The notes below the pieces were generated by a model that searched no databases, was not told where the DNA came from, and saw nothing but the letters and a program-made list of their open reading frames with translations. A stretch of DNA of 64,000 nt, from contig CP084608.1 in the NCBI GenBank assembly GCA_025917655.1, positions 2,480,001-2,544,000 of the forward strand. Reading direction: 5' to 3'. Position numbers and translations under genes: made by a program. Positions 26,001 to 36,447 of the stretch are shown here, piece by piece. The first letter of the stretch is position 1. Every line of letters begins with the position of its first letter. This stretch comes from Chlorella sorokiniana (Eukaryota; Chlorophyta; Trebouxiophyceae; Chlorellales; Chlorellaceae).

Positions 26001-26414
26001 CGTGGCTCCGCTGCTGCAGCAGCAGGCGGCAGCGGCAGGCAGGGCAGGGCGGTGGCGGCGGCAGCGAAAACTGCACGGTGGAAGACCCTTGGACCCCTGC
26101 TGGAGCCGTCTCGCTTCCTTAACGAGGCTAAGAACATCAATTTACGACCGCTGAGACACCCACCAAGCACAGGAGAGGCGAAACCCAAGTTCTTCTCTCT
26201 GTTGGGCGCACGTAGTGATCCGCAGACGAGATGAACGAACTCGAGCCACAATTGACACAACCAGGAGGGGGATGCTTTTCCCATTTGGTTGTCCAGCTCA
26301 GCTTCACGAAAGGAAACGGAGGCAGAGAGGGCATGTGAATCTTGGTGATGTTCCATTGAGTCCACCAATTTGCAATAAACGATTGGAAGAGTGCAGACCA
26401 GCAGCGACACAAGC
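26001..26414. promoter_or_regulatory. Shared upstream region of HIG1 and homocysteine methyltransferase genes
   Basis: A 414-bp divergent intergenic stretch that must hold both promoters and 5' UTRs. It is less GC-rich from about 26200 to 26400. A CAATAAACG stretch near 26374 is the most AT-rich point. I see no convincing TATA box. Confidence 0.4.
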
Positions 26415-27780
26415 ATGTCTCGGCCCGCACCCCTCCTGCTCGACGGCGGTATCGGGCACCTGCTCAAAGCCAAGGGTGTCGATCGGCTGGTGCCTGGCCT
26501 CAAGTACGAGGAGCTGTTCCTGGCGGGGGCGCTGGCCAACGCCCTGGCACCAGACGCGGTGGCGGCCGTTCACGGGGAATATGTGGATGCGGGTGGGGCC
26601 GCGCATGCAGCAAAATGCAGGAGAATGCAGCCTGCAGATGCTGCCAACCCCGCAGCCCTCCTTCAATCGTAGAAGCACCTGCTGCGTGGTGCATGCTGGC
26701 CGTGTCAATGTCGGTGATGTCGTCACCGAAGACCTGCAGCTGGCTGACGTGCAGCCAGCTCCGCCCCACCAATGTGCCCGCAGGCGCCGACGTGCTCACC
26801 GTGAACAACTTTGCTTGCACCGAGTGGTCTTTGGCGCGCATTGGGCAGGCTGACAGGCAGCTAGAGCTTGTCACGGCGGCAGCGCGGCTCGCGCGGCGCG
26901 CGGCCGACGACGCTGCCGCAGCCGGCCGCTCCGTGCTTGTTGCGGGCAGCCTGCCTCCGCTGCGGGAGAGCTACCGGGCTGCTGCAGGGTTGGCGGACTT
27001 CGAGTTGATGCAGCCGCAGTACAACGAGCTGGCGGGGGCGCTGAAACCCTACTGCGACCTGCTGCTGTGCGAGACGCTCGCGTCGGTCGCAGAGGGCCTT
27101 GCAGCCGCCACCGCCGCCTCTGCATCTGGGCTGCCGTGGTGGGTCAGCTGGACGGTGGAGGACCGGCAGGACGCGCCCCTGCTGCGCAGCGGCGAGCCGC
27201 TGGCGGCGGCGGTGGAGGCCGTGGCGCAGCTGCCGGGCCTGGCGGCGCTGCTGGTCAACTGCAGCTGCCCGCAGGCGGTGGGCGCTGCTCTGCCGGTGCT
27301 TGCAGCGGCGGCTCCCCTGGAGTGCTTGTTGGAGGCTATGCAAACGGCTTCAAGACCACCACCTCGGGTGGGGCTGCTGCTGGGGCAGTCACGGGCGCAG
27401 AGCTGGTCATGATTTCTCCTTTATGTGGTCTTTCACTTCCACTGCATGCTGCCAGCCCCCCCCCCCCCCGCCCCGCTTGTAATCGGTTTCAGAATCCTCT
27501 CTTCTCCCAAAACCACCCCCTGCTCCAACTGCGGTCATCCGGTCTTCCCCAACCCACCCCAATCTCTGTCTGTCTGCAGAGTGGCTGGCGGCTGGCAGCA
27601 GCTCTCGCCCGCCCCTGGCTTTGCCTGAGGAAGAGTACGACGCTGGGGGATCATCTTGCCCGAAGCGTACGCTCGCCACGCCGCCCGCTGGCGGCAGCTG
27701 GGGGCCGGCATCGTCGGGGCTGCTGCGGGGTGGGGCCTGCTCACATTGCTGAGCTGCGCAAACTGTTCCCGCTTGACTGA
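26415..27780 (+). CDS. Homocysteine S-methyltransferase family protein
   Basis: Transfers a methyl group, usually from S-methylmethionine, to homocysteine to make methionine. Three exons: 26415-26592, 26784-27367 and 27580-27780. The start MSRPAPLLLDGGIGHLLKAK carries the family's DGG motif; next come GADVLTVNNFACTEW, LVAGSLPPLRESYRAA, LLCETLASVAE and WTVED. The three zinc-binding Cys are present in two places: LLVNCSCPQAV for the first, and the GGCCGVGPAHI motif near the end, read in the frame that also gives ELRKLFPLD before the stop. GYANGF near 27340 is typical of this branch. Three single-base losses, all in G runs (about 27318, 27647, 27717), separate these blocks; with them the length is about 321 residues, the normal size. 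I take them as assembly errors. The methyl donor cannot be told from sequence. Confidence 0.88.
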
Positions 27781-28029
27781 CCAGCATGTGTAAGCTTGAA
27801 CTTAAGCCTTGCATGGCAGCGAGCGTTGGGTGGTAGCGAAGTGGAGGAAAGTAGCCTTGCACTGTACAGCTTGCAATTACATCTTCAGGCTGTGCGGTCA
27901 CTTCAGTGTGTGGGCAGCAGGGCAGAGCACAGGGCAGGCAAGTGCAGCAAAACTCCTCTTTGCTTGCTGCTCATGGCTCGTGATCACGGATGCACGGCCC
28001 ACAGCAGCTCCGAGAGTCGCCTGCGTGCC

Positions 28030-30119
28030 TCACAGCCCCGCTTGCGGCTTGAAGAACGTGGCCGGCGCTGCCAGCGCCATGCGCTTGCTCCACTGCCGCA
28101 GCTCTTCGGTGTCGGGAATGGTCGGCGGCGGCCTGCAGCACACAGCCACCAGCCACCGCAAAGCACTAATCAGTGGCCCGCGCTGGCTTGTCTGCAACCT
28201 CAAAAGCAGCGGCAACGCGGTTGGCGTGCCCACGGCGCAGCCGCACAGTTGCGCGGAGCGCCATCTGCCCATACACACCCAGCATGTCCCCTTGCAGCGC
28301 ACCTGTACTGCTCCACCTCCTCCCATCGTCCCGCCTGAAACTCCTGCCGCGCCGGGACCACGTGGCTCCACCAGAAGTCTGCCAGCACGCCCCACAGGCG
28401 CCCCCAGTAGGCGCGGTCCCGACGAATGTGGTACACTGCAGCGCAAAACCAGTGGGAATGCTAATTAGTAAGATATTATGAAGGCAGACAGGCAGGCCAG
28501 CGCTGCTGGCAGCAAGGCAGGGCTGGTGAGCAGCACATGTTTTGACTGGGCTGCACACTGCGCTTTGCGCTGCTGCTGGCTCACCCGCGCTGCCGCGCTG
28601 CGGCGTCCAAATGTACAGGTTGCACCACTCGCAGTCAAAGATGTACATCAGGCCCTGGACCTGTACCGCAGGGGACACCGCAGGAGGGCAGCTTGTCAAG
28701 GCGGCCAGCGGCGTCCTGACGCACCTTTCCTGCGTGAACATCTGAAACAGAACATAAGGCGGAAGCGCGCTCTGGGCCCTGGCCTAGCTGCCCAGTCTGC
28801 CGCGCATTTCTGCGGGGTTGGTGCTGCATGCGTCAAGCAGCTTCACCCACCTGAGGCATGTAGTACCAGGTGGCGTGCTGCGGCGGTACCGCCAGCTCCG
28901 GCTGGCCGCGGTTGTGGGGGCACTTGATCTCCAGGATGCCGCGCCCCGGCCCCGCCAGCGGCCCCCGCCCGAACGCCACGGCAGGCCAGGCTTGCGGCGG
29001 CATCCCCTCCTGCTGCTGCTGCTGCTGCTGCTGGACTGCTGCTGGGTCCGTTGCGGCTGCCGCCCCTGCTGCTGCTGTCGCCGCCTGCGGCTCCAGCGCC
29101 AGCGACTCGATGAGCCCGTCGGGAGAGGCGCCCAGCCAGCCGTGAACGGGATCGTCCCGCCGTACTGCAAGCGAGTGCGGGCGCCGGGGGTGGTACATGA
29201 CGCCCGGAGCCTGGAAGCGCTGGAAGCACGATTTGCCAAACCCTTCCCGGCCCCTGCTCTATGGAACGTGCTTGCAGGCTGAGCCACCTCCCCTCCACCC
29301 CACCCACCGCCCCACTCCCGCCCATCCGCCTCCCCCACCCCCAGCAAAGCCCACCCTGGAACATGCAGGAGGTGATGCGCTGCCCGGTGACGGCCTGGTA
29401 GGTGTCGAGGGCGCGCGGCTCGGCGGAGGTGCCCCAGGCGGTGGCGGCGTTGCCCGCAAACGGCTCCACCATGCCCACCTTCTCCCCCACAGCTGCTGCC
29501 GGTCGCCTGTTGAGGGGTGGGTGGGGTGGGGGCTGGAGATCGTAAGATTCCGGGAGGCAGCGGCACTGGGGGTGGTGCAGTGCAGGAGGGAGGAGAGGGG
29601 GCCAGGGCAGGGCAGCTGCCGCCATGCCGGCCCACTGCTACACAGCCCCACGGCGCGCCGGGGCAACGCCGTGCACAGCCAGCTCAGACCCCAAGGTTGG
29701 CCATCCTCACCGTCAAACAGGCCGATGGCCTTGCTGAATGCGGAGGCGGTGAGGCGCCCCCGCGCAGGTGGAACCACTGGGCTGAGCGCTGCTCGGCGGC
29801 GGCCGCTACGGCCGCAACGCCGCCGCCGCCCGCCGCCCGCGCCTCCGCCGCGGCCGCCGCCGCCTCAGCGAAGGAGGCTCGGAAGGCGGCTGTGCTGGCC
29901 TTGATGCGCCTGTTGCCGCTCATGACGTACTCCTCGCCCTCTGGCGTGTGCGGCTGGTGCCCCACCTCCTCTGCGTGGGCCTCCTCCGCCGCCGCATCCA
30001 GATCCGCATCGGCCCCGCCGGCGGGCGGAGGGGCGGAGGCTGCGGGCGGCGGCAGCTGGGGGCGCTTGAGGGGCTCGGCAGTCCTGGAGGAGGAGCCATT
30101 CAGCTCCTGCCTGTCCAGC

Positions 30120-30152
<33 letters not shown>

Positions 30153-31060
30153 GCGTCTAATGGCTGCTGCGCTCTCGACTGCTGCTGCGCTTGCTGCGGG
30201 GCGGGCTGCGCGGGCGGCGGCTGGTGCCGCGCCTGCCGCGCAGCGGGCAGCCGGCTGCCCAGCTGCAGGCTGAGCGCCGCCGCCTGCACGGCCGCCAGGG
30301 CGGCGCCCACCGGCGTGACGCGCTCGGTCGGCGCCAGCTCAGCGTACCGCCACAGCTGCTGCGCGGCTGCCACGCAGGCGTGGGCCGCCGCCGCGTCCTG
30401 CAGCCGCCCTGCAGCCGACAGCAGCTGGCGGGCAGCCCACTCCCCCACGGGCACCCTCTCCAAGCTGCCCACCACGTTGGTGTAGCCAGTGCGCTGCTCA
30501 TACTCCAGCGCAGCACCCAGCTTATCCAAGTCGGCCACGAGCGCTGCCTGCGCACCACGCAGGCCGCCGGGGCCTCGCCGGCAGGGTCGGCGGGGAGGCT
30601 GGTCAGCGAGCGGGCCTGCGGCGGCGGCGGAGCACGGCGGCCGTCGCCGCGTCGGATCGCTGCCTGCACTTCTGCGGGGAGGTGGTGCAGGCGGGTGCGG
30701 GGCACGTGCCACTGACGCTTGATGTGCTCGTACTGCTCCCGCTGGTGGCTGCCGCCGCCGTGCTGCGGCGGCGCAGCCTGCTGCCGCGGCTGCTCGGAGG
30801 GCGGCGGCGGCGACGGGGCGGCAGCCGCCGCCACCCGCCGCTGGCTGCTGCAGGCGAAGCGCCGCAATGCTGCGAGGGGCCGGGCCCCAACAGCAGGCTC
30901 GGTCCAGCTGGTGAATGAAATGGAGGCCTGCGTGGCAGGGAAGCAAGGTATTGAAAGTGCACACAACGGCGGCCAGTCTCCTTTGCCTGCCGCCACCGGG
31001 CTGCACTCACCATCAGGTCGCGAAAGCAGCTTGTAGCCCGCCTCATACACTGCAGTGCCG
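28030..31060 (-). CDS. YqaJ-type nuclease domain protein
   Basis: A lambda-exonuclease-like domain of the YqaJ viral recombinase family, here in an intron-containing nuclear gene. The C-terminal half carries the family signature: WFHLRGGRLTASAFSKAI, FAGNAATAWGTSAEPRALDT, HGWLGASPDGLIESL, ILEIKCPHN, YYMPQ then VQGLMYIFDCEWCNLYIWTP, and YHIRRDRAYWGRLWGVLAD. The usual active-site residues (E after GNAAT, D of SPDG, E and K of EIK, and the Q pair) are all visible. Clear exons include 28030-28132, 28303-28435, 28585-28660 and one ending at 28851. The N-terminal half (29711 to about 30900) is long, Ala- and Gln-rich, and has a run of about ten Gln codons. The first exon is uncertain; a candidate segment reads AVYEAGYKLLSRPD near 31030-31055. 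A role in organellar or nuclear DNA repair is a guess. Confidence 0.75.
30121..30151 (-). repeat. CTG/CAG repeat coding poly-Gln in the YqaJ gene
   Basis: About ten uninterrupted CTG units on plus (CAG on the coding strand). A second run of about seven units lies at 29011-29033 in the same gene. Both code Gln and are probably length-variable. Confidence 0.8.
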
Positions 31061-31421
31061 CTGTTGTATGTGCTTCCCTTCACCCCAGGGCGTCTCAGCT
31101 GCCTTCAAAAGGTCCCCAGCAGCACCCCTCCTCGGCAGAACCCCGGGCGCATGGGTTGAACTCGGACAATCAGCTCCTCATTCATGCATAGCACAGAGCG
31201 CAGAACTTGTGCAGGTGCCTGCTGTACGCCCTTGCGTACCGTGAACTTTTGGAACTCAAGTTAGCAGGCAGATTGCGCCGCGCCTTCTGGCGCTTCGTAT
31301 TGCGATCGCACATTTGTGGTCTGTTGCAGCCGTACAGACCAGCATTTCCACCCATCGTCACTTGATCGGGCTCTGTCGCCCGGTTGCAATACGCTGACGA
31401 TTCGAGCAATTCAAATCAAGC
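31061..31421. promoter_or_regulatory. Divergent upstream region of YqaJ and squalene synthase genes
   Basis: About 360 bp between two outward-facing genes. The minus-strand first exon may extend into it. It is noticeably less GC-rich from about 31230 to 31420 (for example GAACTTTTGGAACTCAAG). No sterol-response element or TATA box was recognised. Confidence 0.35.
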
Positions 31422-34400
31422 ATGGGAAAGCTCACCGAACTTCTCACTCACCCCGATGAGCTGGTCCCCATGGTGCGCCAAGCCCTTGCGCTGCTAGTCT
31501 CGGCCCCCTGCTGAATTGCACCGTTCAGCAATGTCGGGGGCCCAAATTGCGTGATCCCGGAGTTGCACCGCACCGCCCTACCTGCCGCCCAACCGGCGGC
31601 AGCAGCAGGCTTCCTTTTTCAATGGTGCTGGTTTCCCGCTCTTGTGCGCAGGCCTCCATGTATCTTGCGGCCCGACGCGCCAAGCAGCTTCCCAAGGAAC
31701 CGGGGCTGGCATTCTGCTACGACATGCTGAACCGCGTGTCACGCAGGTGGGGGGCTGCCAGCCCTTGCTGCCGCCGCTCTCAACAGACCATGAAGATGTC
31801 CGGCCCAGTCCGCCGCGGCACCCGAAATTCTTGCTTTGACAACGCATTCGTGGGCTCTGCAGGGGTGCCAGTTACTGGTCGCCCCTTGGTTGGTTGCTTT
31901 ACTTATCAACCAGACCAAAGTGCGTCGCTGCCCTGTGCTTCCCCTGTACGGCTTCCCCCAGCTTTGCTGTCGTCATCCAGCAGCTGCCGCTGGAGCTGCG
32001 GGACGCCATCTGCGTGTTCTACCTGGTACTGCGGGCGCTGGATACTGTGGAGGACGACATGGCTCTGGAACCCCAAAGAAGGTGCCCCTTCTGCGCAGCT
32101 TCCACGAGAAAAGCTACGACAGGTGGGACCCTTGGTGTTGTGGGGGGCTGGGAGAGGTCCAATCGTGGGGTGGAGTGGGCAGGCGAAGCTTTATGAATAG
32201 TGCTGCTGCGTTGGCGCTGGCGCTGGCGCTGGTGCTGGCGAGCAGCGGCGAGCACAGCCTGGTGCAGCATCGCTGTGCTAGAGGGTCAGCCAGCCCCTGC
32301 CGCCCAGCTTCTGCTCGTCTGGCGCGACCCCAAGGTTGACTCATGTTTGCAACTCATGTTTGTTGAGTGTTGGCATCCCCAGGAGCTGGAAGATGAGCTG
32401 TGGCAGCGGCGAGTATGTGCGGCTAATGGAAAACTACCCGCTGGTCACCGGTGAGGCTGCGGGGCGGGCACAGCGCTAAGGTGCCGCTTGCAGCTGCGCC
32501 AGGCTGCCAAGCATGCCTGGTAGATCCAGCGCCCACTGCCCTCAGCACTCCAATCCCCTCGCGCTCATCGCCCGGCCATCCCACACCTTGCTGTTGATGC
32601 TCCCCCTGCAGACGTGTTCCTGCGGCTGGATAAGAAGTATCAGGACGTCATCGCGGACATCTGTAAGCGCATGGGAGCGGGCATGGCGGAGTTTGTAACA
32701 GCGGAAGCGGCAGAGTCGGAGGTGAGTGGGTGTGTGTTGGTGTGTGTGTATGTGGGTGTGTGCGTGTGGTGGTGGTGGTGGAGGGGGGCGGGGGTTAAGC
32801 GGGCCCACGTGCGGTATGGGGGACGCTGCCCGACTGGCTGGCTGGCTGGCTGGCTGGGGGCAGGCTGAGTGGCAAGGATCAGGTACAACGGGATAGGCAC
32901 CAAACTATTTCATTTACCTCGGCCGCTAGCCTTGCCATCCTCTGCGCTGCACGCCTCTCCGGGCAACCAGACCCCGCCCTGCACCGTGGCCAGTAATGCC
33001 AGCGGGACTGCATTTGCACTTCACTTGTACCGCATGTGTACCGCAGGTGGACAGCGTGCAGGACTACGACCTGTACTGCCACTACGTGGCGGGGCTGGTG
33101 GGCATCGGCCTCTCCCAGCTCTTTGCCTCCTCAGGTAGGCTTAAACGGTGGAAGGGTGAGCCAGCGCCACGGCGGGTCACGGGCACGGCTGTTGGGTCAC
33201 GGGGACGGCTGAAGGAGCCTCAGCGGCGGCGCTGCAGGCGGCGCTGCTATGCTTGGCAGCACAAAGGTTGCTCTGCAAGGGATGCCGTCCTTCTGGCATC
33301 AACAATCGAGTCGGTTGACGTGTGACCCCCTACCCACCCACCCGCCCACCTCCCTGCGCAGGCCTGGAGGCGCCGTCGTTCCACGACACCAAGGACGGGC
33401 TGGCCAACGACATGGGCCTGTTCCTGCAGAAGACCAACATCATCCGCGACTACCTGGTGTGTCTGTGTGTGTGTGCGACGGCGGTGGTGGTGTGTGGGTG
33501 TGGATACAGCAGCATAGAGACCTCTTCTCCCTCAAAATGTCGGGCTGCTGCTGGCAACCCGCCCCTTGCCTGCCTGCCCACTCTCCCGCTGCATGCCCCG
33601 CAAAACAGTATCAAGAGCCCCACCCACACCCTCACCATCCACCCCTCACCCAACCCCCATCGCCTCCCTTCTCAGGAGGACATCAACGAAGAGCCGCGGC
33701 CGCGCATGTGGTGGCCCCGCGACATCTGGGGCCGCTACGCCGACTCGCTGGAGGCCTTCAAGCAGCCCGAGCATGCAGCGGCGGCGGTGCGCTGCCTCAA
33801 CCACATGGTGAGGTGGCGGTGGCGGGCCGGGAGGCGCAGGGAGAGGAGTCAGGGTTGGGCCCCCTGCTGTGTTGGGAGACAGCCGTGGGGGCAGCGAGGG
33901 CAGCGGCCATCTGCCAAAGGTGCTGCTTCATGGGGCCTGGCCCAGCAGGCAGCTCTGCCTCCGTGCCTGCGCCGGTTTCAGCCCAACCGCCTACGACCGT
34001 ACCCTTGCTTCTTGATATTTCTTGATAACCCCATTGGACTTCCGCACCAGCACGCAAACAAACGCCACCACGAATGACCCCCCCCCGCGCCGTCCTCCAG
34101 ATCACTGATGCCCTGCGCCACGTGCCCGCCTGCCTCGAGTACATGTCTCGCCTGCGGGAGCCCGCCGTCTTCCGCTTCTGCGCCATCCCGCAGGCAAGGC
34201 TGCTGGGTGTTGGTGGTGCTGTTTTTGCATTTTACGAATGGATGCTTTGACGCTCCTGCTGGTGCCTCTGAAGGCGTGATTTATCGTCATGAGAGGGGAG
34301 GGTTGGCTAACCGCTTCCTGGCTAGCAAACCCACCTGTCTGCCCTGCCCGCATCTGTGCACAGATCATGGCCATCGCCACGCTGAGCCTCTGCTACAACA

Positions 34401-35985
34401 ACCACAACGTGTTCACTGGTGTGGAGGGGCGCGCTGCATGCCTCGTTACGTGGCACAGCCGCGATGCCCGCCAAGTGCTGCTTTGCCTGGCCCAGCACGC
34501 CAGCCGGCCACGCCGAGCGCCACACGATGCGGCATCGCCGCCGCCTTGCCCCCTGCCCCTCATGTGCCGCCATGCTGCCCCTGCGCCCCCTCTGCAGGCG
34601 TGGTGAAGATGCGGCGCGGCGAGGTGGCCAAGGTGTGCCTCCTGCCCTTCTCGCCACACAGCACGCTTGTTACAGCAGGCCTACCACCTTGCCGCTGTGC
34701 GGCGCCGGTGCTCGCATGCCGCAGCTGCTTGCCGCCGCCGCCTCAATCCTGCCCCCTGCTGCACCGCTCACCGCTCCGTACCGCTCTGTACCGCAGATAA
34801 TGTACCGCTTGGAGGACTTTGGGGACGTGCTGGTCCTGTTTCAAAACTACGCGGAGGAGATCCGGGCGTGGCGGAGGCGGTGGGGGCGGTGCTGCGCTGC
34901 GCTGTGCACGCTGTGGTCGTTGCAAGCGGGCTGGGCATCCTTTGGTTGGCTGCTGCTGTCGCCTGCCGCGGCACGCTCGCCGGCAAACCGACCCTCTGGC
35001 CGGGCCGGGGCTAAAGGCTGCACGATGCTTCAGATGGCGGCTGGCTGGGTGTATGAGCTCCTGCTGCCTGGCGATGCCCCCTCCACAGGATGCTGAGGGC
35101 GACCCCAGCCGTGACGCCACGGTGCAGCTGTGCCAGCGCATCGCGGAGGACTGCACTCAGAGGCTGCACGTGAGCCCCTGCTGCAGCTTCTGGGTTTGAA
35201 TTGCAGGGTTCTCAGGGTTCTCATGCAGAGGCTGGGAGCTCCCGCATGGGCCCTGCTGCCGCGGGAGGCTGCCTTCGCCCTTCGGCCTGCATGGCGATTG
35301 CCAGCCTCTGCAACCCCTGGCATGCCTGGTTTCAAGCCCTGCCCGCCCCTGCTCTCGCCCCCCCCGCCCGCCGCCGCCCCCCCCCCCCATTTCGCGGTAT
35401 TGCTTGACAAGCGAACCGAGTATGGGCTGAATGTAGCAATGAGTTATGAGTTACGACCCCGCCGCAGCTCCCCACACCCAGCCCCCAACTCCCGACACCC
35501 GCAACAACCCCCAACTCCCGACACCCGCAACAACCCCCAACCCCCAACTCCCGCCGCCTGCAGGCCCTGGCGAGCAGCAAGCGCAGCAAGGAGGCGGAGC
35601 TGCTGGCCGCCCCTGCCCCTGCCTCCACTCGGCTTGCCATGCTGCTCATGGCGCTAGCCTACGCGCTGTACGCGTTCCGCATTTACGAGGTACGGCTGCA
35701 CTGCCTGGTGCTGCCGCTGCGTGACACCCCAGCTGCTGCAGTGGGACGTGGGGGCAAGTCGTCCTTGGCTGCATGCGACGGCGCACGTCCTGCATGGCCC
35801 TGCCCTGCTGCCGCTGCCGCTCACGGTCTGCTGGTGTGCCGCCCGCACTGCAGGTGCGTGCGTGGCTGGGCATCCCCAACCCCGAGAACGCGGCAGCCCT
35901 GGACAGCATCAACATATACATGGCCTCCGCCTTCCTCCTGTACGCGCTCTTCGTCCTGCTGACGGGCAAGCGCCTGTTCAAGTGA
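31422..35985 (+). CDS. SQS: Squalene synthase (farnesyl-diphosphate farnesyltransferase)
   Basis: Joins two farnesyl diphosphates to squalene, the first step committed to sterols, at the ER membrane. Fifteen exons: 31422-31496, 31652-31746, 31962-32122, 32386-32450, 32612-32721, 33047-33134, 33362-33456, 33676-33807, 34101-34193, 34364-34418, 34598-34632, 34797-34865, 35089-35169, 35564-35689 and 35854-35985. They give about 470 residues, normal for the family. It starts [20 protein letters not shown]. The first Asp-rich motif is in [20 protein letters not shown], the second in [57 protein letters not shown] and a C-terminal anchor, [15 protein letters not shown], are also present. One A is missing in CCCAAAGAAGG near 32076, which hides [15 protein letters not shown]. 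Two introns use GC donors (34194 and 34866). Confidence 0.96.
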
Positions 35986-36447
35986 ATGGCCGTGGCGACG
36001 GGCACTAGCGTGGCGGCGGCTGCCCGTGAAGCAAACACACGCTTCTGAGCGGTTGCCCCGGACCTCTGCGCAGCGGCAAGGCGTCCGGCCACCCGCTGAG
36101 CTTCCCTTGCTTGGCTCCAGCGCATCGTGCGCTGTCGGGACTGAGAGAGAGATGCACAGTGCGCGTTGAGCCGCTGGCTGCGGCTGGTTGCGACAAACTA
36201 ACTGACACTGATCCACAGTTTCCTGATGTTTTATCAAGCTGCAAGTCGAGCACTGCTGCATAGGAACGAGGCGCTTCCAGGGCAGCAGTGTGCATGGTGG
36301 AGCTGGTGACAAGTGTTCCCCGGCGTGCTGGGACGGAGCGGGGTGGGCTCATGAGTGGCAGGCCGTAGGTCGTGATGCGCTTTCAGCATGCATGGCAGGG
36401 ATCACAAGCGCTTCAAGCTCGCGTTTGCATCAGTTTGAGCTCTCCAG
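35986..36447. other. Gap between squalene synthase and aldose epimerase
   Basis: Both neighbours are on plus. The stretch holds the 3' UTR of squalene synthase and the promoter of the next gene. No further gene or repeat is evident, and no TGTAA signal was found on plus in the first 400 bp. Confidence 0.35.

Noticed and set aside
27789-27793. TGTAA nine bases after the methyltransferase stop codon
   Set aside because: It is too close to the stop to be trusted as the polyadenylation signal, though it cannot be excluded.
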